From Triparma columacea (taxonomy: Eukaryota; Sar; Bolidophyceae; Parmales; Triparmaceae): 20,822 nucleotides of DNA. The first letter of the stretch is position 1. Each line of letters starts with the position of its first letter. Below, piece after piece: positions 1 to 8,232 of the stretch. The position numbers and the translations under genes were made by a program. Below the pieces are notes generated by a model. That model was not told where the DNA came from and did no database searches. It saw only the letters and a list, made by a program, of their open reading frames with translations. Location: positions 34,396-55,217 of the forward strand of contig BRYA01000371.1 in NCBI GenBank assembly GCA_030267965.1, written 5' to 3'.

Positions 1-1
1 T

Positions 2-1156
2 GGGACGCTGATCCAACTGTCTGCCCTATTGACGTCAGAGTCGAAGCCTTCCAGGAGCGCGCTTTTCTCATTTGCGTTCTGCATCTTGACGGCCGCTTTC
101 ACGTCGGCGATCACGTCATGGGATTGGGATTTGAATAAGGAGATGCGGAAGCTTAATCGATCATTTTACGGGTATATTCCGAGCAATGTGAAGGGTAAGA
201 TGAAGGTGTTCGCTTCACTGTACTTCCTTTCGGCTTTCAACCTGCTTACGCGCAGCTTTGCCTGTGTTCTTTTCTACATCAAGGGCGGGATTTCAGAGGT
301 GGCTACGCTGCTGGGAGCAGAGCTTCTCATTTACTTCGTGATCAAAGGGCTGAGGCGTGATCTTTGGTATTGGGCGCCTGTATACGGTGGCTTCGGAGTG
401 TTCATTTCGTGGCTGGTTCGTTGGATTGTCAAGGTCCTTGTCGACTGGACCGCTGTTGTCCAATTTCGACATTCTAACGAGGTTGGCGGTGCGTATTTCA
501 CTTTCAGTCTAGGTTTGACTGTAGTCATGGGTGTTGTCGCAGCGCTGCAGTATGAGAAGGTAGTCGACGATGTCATATCCTCGACCAACTCAACGTTCGT
601 CGAGGACGTTGAGTTGGGCGAGGATAATCAGATTGTCGGAGGAGAAGAGAGCGGATTGGAGGAGAGCACCGTTGTCACAATCATGGTGCTTGCATGTGCT
701 GGGATGGTGGTGTCTTACGTGAGTCTACTAGTGTCGGTGAAGAGAGAGTACCTGCATACCTTCATCAGCACGAAAACAGGCACTGAAAGCGTTCAAGAGA
801 TTTTCACCAAGAACGAGGAAGACGAACAGAGATTTAGGCTTTTAGGGAATAATAGGCACAAGTGGGAGTACAAGATTGGCGCAGATGTTAAGACGTGGAT
901 CAACGAGAGGCTGCCATTGTGGTTGGAAGAACCTCCAGAGTGGTTCAACGATCAGCGGCGATCCATCATACCTGATGATTTCGTGGCCGACCCCGAGATT
1001 CTCGTGAGGCTCCGGACGAAGAACGTGAAAAAGATAATAGAACAGAGGCGACGAGGCTCCTTGGGGGACATACATGTATTTGCAGTAACCCCACCTGCTG
1101 CGAGGAGGAGGATCGTGACCCCACCTCCTGCGAGGAGGGGGATCGTGGATCAATGA
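2..1156 (+). CDS. Multi-pass membrane protein, 3' part only (paralogue of the 5663-8224 gene)
   Basis: The frame is open from base 2 and no credible start is present, so the gene enters from the left of the window; 384 residues are visible, ending at TGA 1154-1156. It aligns without a large gap to the C-terminal half of the 853-residue protein at 5663-8224: shared landmarks are the W/Y-D-W-D turn, FYGYIP, the D-(F/L)-WYW stretch, the signature VQFRH-NEVGG, (E/K)-R-(K/E)-YLHTF and the tail segment PEWF. About six hydrophobic segments can be seen before a soluble, charged tail of roughly 120 residues. No intron is seen. The last 25 residues include a two-copy repeat rich in Pro, Ala and Arg, encoded by a 30-bp tandem repeat. 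Biochemical function is not known to me; see the paralogue for a tentative XK-related-like reading. Confidence 0.8.
   Translation, partial: GTLIQLSALLTSESKPSRSALFSFAFCILTAAFTSAITSWDWDLNKEMRKLNRSFYGYIPSNVKGKMKVFASLYFLSAFNLLTRSFACVLFYIKGGISEVATLLGAELLIYFVIKGLRRDLWYWAPVYGGFGVFISWLVRWIVKVLVDWTAVVQFRHSNEVGGAYFTFSLGLTVVMGVVAALQYEKVVDDVISSTNSTFVEDVELGEDNQIVGGEESGLEESTVVTIMVLACAGMVVSYVSLLVSVKREYLHTFISTKTGTESVQEIFTKNEEDEQRFRLLGNNRHKWEYKIGADVKTWINERLPLWLEEPPEWFNDQRRSIIPDDFVADPEILVRLRTKNVKKIIEQRRRGSLGDIHVFAVTPPAARRRIVTPPPARRGIVDQ
1085..1144 (+). repeat. 30-bp tandem duplication, two copies, in coding sequence
   Basis: Copies at 1085-1114 and 1115-1144 differ at only a few bases. They encode a VTPPAARRRI / VTPPPARRGI pair at the very C-terminus of the membrane protein. 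The paralogue at 5663-8224 has no such tail, so this is a lineage-specific extension. Confidence 0.85.
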
Positions 1157-1439
1157 ATGTTGAAATTTACCATGTACTTTTAAAACTGGAAATGGTTGAT
1201 CTTGGTTTCATTTTTAAACCTGTATATAAGCGAGCGAGCCCCAAGGCCAATTCCACCAGCAGCTTAGCAAATATGATCCGTTTTACATTGGGGTCAAGGA
1301 CAGGGTCAGGGTCAGGGTCAGGGTCGAATCAGCCCAAGGGTCGGGGTAATTTCGTTCGTAAAAAAATGTCAAAATGTTGTTTGAAAACCCTCGATTTTCC
1401 TCACTTCACTCCTCTCTCTTCCACTTCCATTTCCTGGCT
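1157..1439. other. Intergenic region between the membrane gene and the HSP70-like gene
   Basis: This 283-bp stretch should hold the 3' UTR of the first gene and the promoter and 5' UTR of the next. I see a TATATAAG element at 1223-1230 and a hexanucleotide repeat, GGGTCA three times at 1303-1320 plus a GGGTCG variant at 1321-1326. No convincing coding sequence or RNA gene is visible. Confidence 0.5.
1223..1230 (+). promoter_or_regulatory. Possible TATA box of the HSP70-like gene
   Basis: TATATAAG lies 217 bp upstream of the chosen ATG at 1440, which would imply a 5' UTR of roughly 180 nt. The match is good but the region is AT-rich and there is no transcript evidence. Confidence 0.3.
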
Positions 1440-3497
1440 ATGTGCAAAATGGACAAAAGCTTGAGAAGACGGAAACGTGAAAAGTCTAAAGACTGGCGTA
1501 CCCGTCAATTAGACAATTCAACCAATTCAACATCATCAAATACGACTAATAACAACATAGTCAACAAAACAACACCAACACTGTCACCGCACCATGACAT
1601 ATGTCAGACAATCAACAACAATAAAGACTACAACAAAGACAATAACACCATATACAATACTATCACCACTACGACAACCACCAAGGCCGCCACAACCAAC
1701 AAATACAATACCCCCTCCCCCCCTTCCCCCACCTTCCACGATCACTTGAAGTCAGCCCTCCCAATCCTAGCGTGTCTCTTCGTCCTCCTGTCAGCCGGAG
1801 CAGCCTGGCTAGGCTTCAGGGGTAGGGTGAAGGTTATAGGGGTGGATTTAGGTACCACTTACTCGGTTGTCGCAGTTAGGGCAGGGAGGGGAGGGATAAG
1901 CGATGTTGAGGTGAGGAGAAAGTGAGAAGGGGATGTATAGGAGATGATAGATATGATTGGGATGGGGGTGGGGGGTGGGGGAGTCTGGTGTATCGAGAAG
2001 TGTGAAGTTTTTCTTCACAGCTCTTGTTTAAGGGCGTTTTACACTTAGTGAACCAGCTTTTCTAACCCCTCCCCCCCCCCCGCTTCCCCCCAACTAAACA
2101 AGATCGTCCCCGATTACACTGGTGGTGTACCCTCAGGTATCGTTCCCTCCGTAGTACATTTCAAGGGTTCTCGTACCTCCACCGTAAACGGTTCCTCCAA
2201 GTCTGTCTACGACGTTACTGTGGGAGGCAGGGCCAAGGACATGATAAAGGCAGACCCCAAGAACGTGGTATACAACGCCAAGAGATTCATGGGGATGAAG
2301 TGGGGAGATGAGGGAGTCGAGAGTCAAATCGGGAGACAGGGTTACCAAGTCGTGGAGAAAGAAAAAGAGGAGGGGGAGGAGGGGGAGGAGGTAGAGGAGG
2401 AGGTAGAGGAGGAGGGGGACGCGATCAGCCAACGCGGAGCTGCGGCCTTTGCCTTGCCAGCTTTGGGTTCCCTCCTTGTGACCCCAGAGGAGGTAGGTAG
2501 CGAGGTGGTAAAGTACCTGCTATCCCAGGTCTCCCAACACCTAGGTCACACCTCCGTTACGACCGCCGTGATAGCCGTGCCCGCAAAGTTCAACGCCCTC
2601 CAGCGCTCCGCCACCGCCTCCGCCTTCAAGCTCGCAGGCTTGAAGGTCGCTAGAGTAATGGACGAGCCCACGGCAGCGGCGCTGGCGTACGGGCTTAATA
2701 GGAAAGAGGACGTCCACCATATACTGGTTTACGACTACGGGGGGGGAACGCTCGATGTTAGCGTGCTGCATGTTAGCGACGGTTACGTGGAGGTTATAGG
2801 TACAGCTGGGGACGAGAGGTTGGGGGGGGGAGACTTTGACCATGTCTTGGGATCGTGGGTATGGGACGAGGTGCTAGGGGAGGGGGAGAGGGTCGAGGGG
2901 GGGAGGGTCGAGGAGTGCGGGATGGGGGAGAGGGAGGGGACGGAGTGGTGCACGAGGGAGGACGTGACTGTCATGGCGGAGAGGATTAAGATTGAAATGA
3001 GCGGGATTGAAGAGGGAGAGGATAGGGAGACTGAACCACAGACTTGCATGAGGTGAGTAATGGTTAAGATACGATTACAACGCAACCGTCCTCACTAACT
3101 AAACTCACGCCCCCTATCCCCCCAGCCTCCCAAACTGCGTCCCGACCCCAACTGCGATCACAATGTCCCTCCCGACATTCAACAAAGTGACTGAACCGCT
3201 ACTTTCCAGGTCGTATCTACCCGTCACTGCAGTGCTGGAGGAACTCGATCTAAGGCCTGACGATATTGACGAGGTCGTCATGGTAGGGGGGACCAGCAGG
3301 TGAGCAAGACAAGAACCCCCCCCCCTCCCCCCGCCACGCTCCTTTATACTCAGCCCCCCCTCCACACACCCGCCAACCTTCGCAGGATGCCGCAGGTCAG
3401 GAAACTGATAAGGGACAACATGGGGATCTCAAAACTCAACACTGAGATCGACCCCGACGTGACGGTTGCCTACGGGTGCGCGAGTGTCATTGATTAA
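1440..3497 (+). CDS. Membrane-anchored HSP70-like ATPase, HSPA13/STCH type
   Basis: Predicted exons: 1440-1910, 2103-3052, 3126-3299 and 3386-3497 (568 aa; intron phases 0, 2, 2). Residues 1-103 are a basic then Asn/Thr-rich tail, residues 104-126 are one hydrophobic anchor, and an HSP70 nucleotide-binding domain follows. Visible motifs are GVDLGTT (134-140, phosphate 1), NAKRFMG with the catalytic Lys at about 217, the MDEPTAAALAYG connect region (343-354), YDYGGGTLDVS (phosphate 2, about 367-377) and MVGGTSRMP (adenosine site) near the end. The protein stops straight after the ATPase domain, so the peptide-binding domain is absent, as in HSPA13/STCH, a microsomal HSP70 relative that is also N-terminally anchored. 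Odd features are the very long N-terminal tail and Glu-rich insertions at about 242-262 and 415-460. Start choice: ATG 1440 is the first in-frame ATG; ATG 1449 is an alternative. If the anchor is a signal-anchor, the ATPase domain would face the ER lumen (inference). Confidence 0.85.
2001..2019 (+). other. Small hairpin in intron 1 of the HSP70-like gene
   Basis: TGTGAAG at 2001-2007 and CTTCACA at 2013-2019 form a perfect 7-bp stem with a five-T loop. It sits inside the 192-nt first intron, which also carries G-runs at 1960-1982 and a C-run at about 2070-2080. No function is evident. Confidence 0.4.
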
Positions 3498-3648
3498 CGT
3501 TTTAGATGAAATTAAGCGCTCACGCACAAACAAAACAAGTAGAATTTTATTATGTACCCTTGAGTTCATGGAAAACCCTGATGCCTTGCCCTGCGGCTCC
3601 CCTCGCAATAAGCAGCACAAACAAAACTTGCCAGAAGTACTACTTGGG

Positions 3649-5585
3649 ATGTTGCATCTCTCATCTACGCTGCTTCTGGCGGCTCTCCTCCCCCTATTTT
3701 CCCAGGGCAAGCCTCACCACGAACCCATCCGCGGAATCCTTGGTCTTGGTGGCGACATGACCGAGAAGCCCATCCCTATCCCTGTCACCAATTTCCTGAT
3801 GGCGACCTCCACGGCGACATCAACGCTGGATAAAACCACCATATCCACCGGGGAGGCAGTCACTTTGACGTACAACATAGACGAACCGAAGGACAAGGAC
3901 TGGGTGGCATATTATTGCTCAGATGATCTTGACAACACTGCTGATGAGGTGAGATCGCCTAGCTAAGCTCCAACGTTAATCACCTCCTCGCCAACCGTCC
4001 ATTGATCCCCCTCGCAGGCTTACTACGACTACGTTTGGACGAACGGTTGCGGCTTGGACTGCTCACTCAAGGCTTACCTCCGTAGCGGGAGGCAGGAATT
4101 TTGCGAGTTCAGGTTCTTCACCGAGACGGAGACGGACAACTACGTCAAATTGGGGCAGTCTGACAGGATCACTGTTACTGACGCGAAGAAAAGGGTATCA
4201 TCCCTTCATCTCTCCCTAACTGAAACCTCCAGCTCGATGCGAATATCTTGGACGTCTGCCTCGTCCGGCTCGCCCCAGGCAATCTTCTCCACCGACCCTG
4301 ACTTCAGCAGCCCTTCGACATCCGACGGTTCCTGCAAGACGTACAAGCAGTCGGACATGTGCGAGAGTCCCGCCACCACCGAAACCTCCTTCGTCGACCC
4401 TGGCATGCTGTGCACTGCCGTCATGGATGGGCTTGAGCCCGACACCAAGTACTATTACAAGGTCACCTCCGATGGCGAGACTTTCTCAGACCCTGTCTCC
4501 TTCCTCTCCGCCCCCCCAACCGACGATCCTGACTACTCCTTCAGTTTCATCACCTACGGTGACATGGGAATGTGGAGTGGGGAAAATGGGGAGGCGTCCA
4601 TTGCGACTGCCAGCATCTCCACCGCCCAGGTGAACGACCACGGCGTCAGGAGGATCGACCACTTCGGCGACATCTCCTACGCCCGCGGCGTCTCTGGGAC
4701 CTGGGACGCGTGGTTCGACCTCATTGAACCGTACGCGAGCCAGGTACCGTACATGATCACGATCGGGAACCACGAATTCGACTACTCGGAAGGGAACGGG
4801 GAAAACGACCCAAGCGGGGAGGAGAGGTTCTCTCCTTCGTGGTGGAACGGGGGGAGTGACAGTGGCGGGGAGTGCAGGTGAGAGTGGAGAAAGTCCTCTT
4901 TCGTATCTCACGATCCTATCCGCTAACTAATCGCATCCCGCCAACACAATTCTCTAACGCACTCTGCCAACGACCTTTTCGCAGTGTGCCCATGATCAAT
5001 CGCTTCACCATGCCCTCCAGCAGCGATCTCTCTAATTCTATTTATTGGTACGACTTTGCGTATGCCAACGTTCACACCATTATGCTTTCCAGCGAGCATA
5101 ATTGCACAGCAGGAAGTGCTCAGTATGCCTTCCTGGAGGAGGCTCTCTCCCGCGTTGATAGGTCCAAGACCCCATGGCTCCTCGTCGAGTTCCACAGGCC
5201 TATGTACAATAACGAGAAGTACAGGAGTGACTACGAAGTGGCGGTCGGTATGCAGAGTGAGTTTGAGGACCTCCTCGTCAAGTATGACGTGGATCTCGTG
5301 CTTGCCGGCCATTACCATAGCTACCTGCGCACCAAGAGAATCTACAAGGACAAGGCTGACGAAGTAAATGGAATCTACCACTTCACCATCGGCAGCGCGG
5401 GGGCGAGCCTGGACATCGTAGACCTGTACGAGAAGGATTGGGTGGAAAACTTCACAATGGAGTTCGGCATCGGAAAGATCACCATCATGAACAGCACGCA
5501 CATGCACTGGGAGTACATCGAAAACAAGGAGGATGACAACCACGGAGCAGTGACGGATGAAACTTGGATCGTGAAGAAGGAATAA
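3649..5585 (+). CDS. Secreted purple acid phosphatase (metallophosphoesterase)
   Basis: Predicted exons: 3649-3948, 4018-4877 and 4985-5585 (586 aa; phases 0, 2). The start is the ATG that opens a clear signal peptide, MLHLSSTLLLAALLPLFSQG; the open frame upstream lacks such a feature. Residues about 55-155 resemble the N-terminal domain of plant-type PAPs, and about 160-265 form a fibronectin III-like domain. The catalytic domain has all five blocks of the family: GDMG (D282), GDISY (D318, Y321), GNHE (N351), VEFH (H457) and GHYH (H496, H498), so all seven metal ligands are present. The family hydrolyses phosphate monoesters and some anhydrides at a Fe(III)-M(II) centre and usually acts outside the cell or in vacuoles; release of phosphate from organic phosphorus is the likely role. 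The stop lies 77 bp from the stop of the convergent gene at 5663. Confidence 0.93.
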
Positions 5586-5662
5586 TTGCGACGGGGTTAC
5601 ACAATAGTCACAACAATACCAAATCAAATAATTTTATCCTACAATTGTTGCAATTCTATAAG

Positions 5663-8224
5663 TCACTCCCCATCCTCATCTTCTAGCGGTACAACACTGC
5701 TTACTTTAGCCTTCCCACCTCCTACCCCTATAATATCTCCACCATCAGCGCCTCCAAAACTTGCTCTCCTAATACTTGCTCTTAAAGCACCTGCCAGACC
5801 ACCCTCAGCTTCAACATCAACACTTGCTCTCCTCACACTCTCTCTCCTTCTAGCATCTCCATCTGCTGGAAGAAAATCTACTGGCACTGTAGTTTTTATC
5901 ACATCAGTAAACCACTCTGGCTGCTCCTCTTCCCATTTAGCCCAGTTCATCTCAATCCATTTCTTAATTTCTCTTTCAATTGAGACCCAATGATGCCTTG
6001 AGCTTCCAAAGACTAAAATCTTAATAGCATCACTTTCTCCTTCAAGAAAATATGCCATCGTCATTTCTTTTGATCTGCGTGTACTCCAGAAGGTGTGCAA
6101 GTACTTCCTCTCTATGTTCAAAAAGAAGACAGCAAAGCATAAAGCAGTTATTGGTATGAAAATGCGCACAATCCATGATGCAATATCAATAGCCTGCTCA
6201 TCAACATAAGGTGAAGCTATATATATTGACACTGGTAGGCTCACCATTGTCAACACAAGACCAAACAACCAATATACTCCACCAACTTCATTAGGATGTC
6301 TAAACTGCACCATTGAAGTAAAGTCTACAATGATCTTTACCATCACTCTGTTTATAATACTATTCAGAATCTCCGAGTTACCCCCCAATGGCAACCAATA
6401 CCAGAAGTCTCCACTCAATATCTTAACCAGCAAGTACAGACCAAGGTCAACTCCAATGTAGAGAGAGACCCAACTACCTCCCATCAGCCCAAGAAGAACT
6501 ATTGTTGTACATCTTATGAGAAGCATTCCTGCTGTCAACAGCAACATGGACACAAATACTACTGTTCTCTTGCTTGCTTTTGCTGGTATATATCCATAGA
6601 AGTCTGGTGCCACTTCTCTCCCAGAGGGGTCTGTGTCCCAGTCATAACTTATTGTTGCAGAGGCAAAGCCTGTTGTAATCGCTGACACAGCAACTGAAAG
6701 CCATGCTGAAGTTCCAACATCTTTGTCACTTGTTGCTATAGCCATAACTTGAATTATCACTCCAGGGATGGCCTCAGCAAACATCTCACAAACTTTCATA
6801 GTTGACATCTCATACATTGGGTCACCAACTGTCCCAACCTCTTGTTTTGCTCCAATTGCTACCCTATAAGCATCAACTGCAGGCTTGTACCCAAGCAAGA
6901 TTGAAATCCACTCACGCACAACTCTCTTCATCCCCAACTTCCTGTTTATTACCCAAACACAGAACATCTGAAGCCCAATTGACGCTACCAAACTTGCCAA
7001 AGAGGCCTTAAAGTACCCATACTTCTTACCTCTCCTAAACATGTTCGTCACATACACATCAGTCACCAAATCAGTCATGCTCAGCACTGCACCTGTCATA
7101 ACCCGTGCTTTCAAGCCAAAGTTTGTCTTGAGGAATAACTCCTTAACAACAGCCTCGAGCATTGGTCTTAGCCAGCCATGCTCTCTCATGGCTTCTTGTA
7201 CCTCAGAGTGCTCCCCTGCCCAGACTCTTATTGCTTCCTCAGCAGAGGTTGTAACTGACATGGTCTTTGTCAGCTCACTCCCGATCTTCCACCCCTTGGC
7301 TTCCTCCTCACTCTCATTCAAGCCCTCCTTTGCAGCATCCCTTTTCAGCTTGTTCCTCACCACGGCGCACAGCATGGTTCCGACGAAATTGTTCTGCTCT
7401 ATTAGCTTCCCCAGTGCTTGGTTGCTTTCGATGAAATCCTTTACGACCTTGACCTTACTTTCCCCGTTATGGCCACGTTTCCTCTTCTTCACTGTTTGCA
7501 TCAATTGCTCGCCTATTCTCGTTCCAACCTCTTCATTGGATTCCTCCTCCCTTGTGCTCATGTCACCGTCAAGCACACTTGTGTTGTCATTTTTGGGGAT
7601 GACAAGCCCGGTCTCAACATCGGCATTTGTGTGTGTCTCAATGACTTCTCTCTCCCCTGTGGTTAAAGCATCTGCAAGGGGGCCCATAATGTTGAGCTTT
7701 GCGCTCTCGTCATCTTTACGATCCTGTGCTTCAACCTGGAGTTCCTCCGTCCTCTCGACGTGCACGTGCTCCTTGGTCGACTCACGGACTTTGCCTTCCC
7801 TGTCCTTCATTTTGCCGCTGGTGGAATTGTCGATGAATCCTTCTCTGTCCTCCAGAAGCTTGGCATTTTTGCCTTGTTCGGGACCTTGTGCTGCGTAAGC
7901 GGCATCAATATGGCTGGGCGCACCGAAGGGGACGCGATGAGGGCTGGAGGGGAGCTGCGGACCATCGTCAGTCGTTGCAACACCAACTGCTCCGCCTCCG
8001 CCAATGTCTGTTCCAATATCACTCTCCATGATGGCCTTTTTTTCGCGCACAGCAGTACCGCCTTCAGTGGCCTCAACTATGTCGTCCCTTTTTGCGCTTA
8101 CATCTCCTAGGGTTGTAACAACATCAATATTCATACAGTTAACATTAATGATGTCGCCTTGGTCCTTGGGGCTTGGGAGAGTCGAATGAATTGAGCCAGG
8201 TTTGCGCGAGAAAAGATTGTCCAT
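5663..8224 (-). CDS. Large multi-pass membrane protein, intronless; family with tentative XK-related-like features
   Basis: A single 853-codon frame runs from ATG 8224-8222 to TGA 5665-5663. Residues 1-350 are hydrophilic and probably disordered, with a basic KKRKR cluster at 246-250. About eight hydrophobic segments follow (about 376-395, 404-426, 478-497, 506-526, 554-581, 583-603, 648-670, 683-704). The C-terminal tail has short RRxS-type sites (RRES, RRAS twice) that would suit a basophilic kinase. The segment TDLVTDV (384-390) in the first membrane helix and the later EAIPGVIIQ (484-492) resemble the D-x-x-TD and E-x-(I/L)-P-Q patterns of XK-related scramblase-like proteins; this is a weak, inferred link. 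Residues from about 488 onward are homologous to the protein at 2-1156. Codons in the membrane half look richer in A/T-ending forms than in the N-terminal half. If Met31 (ATG 8134-8132) were the true start, the protein would be 823 residues. Function is unknown. Confidence 0.85.
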   Translation of the reverse strand: MDNLFSRKPGSIHSTLPSPKDQGDIINVNCMNIDVVTTLGDVSAKRDDIVEATEGGTAVREKKAIMESDIGTDIGGGGAVGVATTDDGPQLPSSPHRVPFGAPSHIDAAYAAQGPEQGKNAKLLEDREGFIDNSTSGKMKDREGKVRESTKEHVHVERTEELQVEAQDRKDDESAKLNIMGPLADALTTGEREVIETHTNADVETGLVIPKNDNTSVLDGDMSTREEESNEEVGTRIGEQLMQTVKKRKRGHNGESKVKVVKDFIESNQALGKLIEQNNFVGTMLCAVVRNKLKRDAAKEGLNESEEEAKGWKIGSELTKTMSVTTSAEEAIRVWAGEHSEVQEAMREHGWLRPMLEAVVKELFLKTNFGLKARVMTGAVLSMTDLVTDVYVTNMFRRGKKYGYFKASLASLVASIGLQMFCVWVINRKLGMKRVVREWISILLGYKPAVDAYRVAIGAKQEVGTVGDPMYEMSTMKVCEMFAEAIPGVIIQVMAIATSDKDVGTSAWLSVAVSAITTGFASATISYDWDTDPSGREVAPDFYGYIPAKASKRTVVFVSMLLLTAGMLLIRCTTIVLLGLMGGSWVSLYIGVDLGLYLLVKILSGDFWYWLPLGGNSEILNSIINRVMVKIIVDFTSMVQFRHPNEVGGVYWLFGLVLTMVSLPVSIYIASPYVDEQAIDIASWIVRIFIPITALCFAVFFLNIERKYLHTFWSTRRSKEMTMAYFLEGESDAIKILVFGSSRHHWVSIEREIKKWIEMNWAKWEEEQPEWFTDVIKTTVPVDFLPADGDARRRESVRRASVDVEAEGGLAGALRASIRRASFGGADGGDIIGVGGGKAKVSSVVPLEDEDGE

Positions 8225-8232
8225 TTTGTAAC
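8225..8232. promoter_or_regulatory. 8-bp spacer between two divergent start codons
   Basis: The ATG of the 853-residue membrane protein (minus, 8224-8222) and the ATG of the GH30 gene (plus, 8233-8235) are separated by only TTTGTAAC. The promoters and 5' UTRs must therefore overlap the other gene's coding region unless a start has been misplaced. See the findings. Confidence 0.6.

Noticed and set aside
2021..2102. An alternative acceptor after the hairpin in intron 1 of the HSP70-like gene (CACAG at 2020)
   Set aside because: Using it leads to an in-frame stop within about 15 codons and loses the expected IVPDYTGG continuation of the ATPase domain.
7041..7898. A 285-codon open frame on the plus strand, antisense to the 853-residue protein
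   Set aside because: It is rich in Ser/Leu with no domain, and it mirrors the coding strand of a gene with clear homology to its paralogue; a shadow frame.
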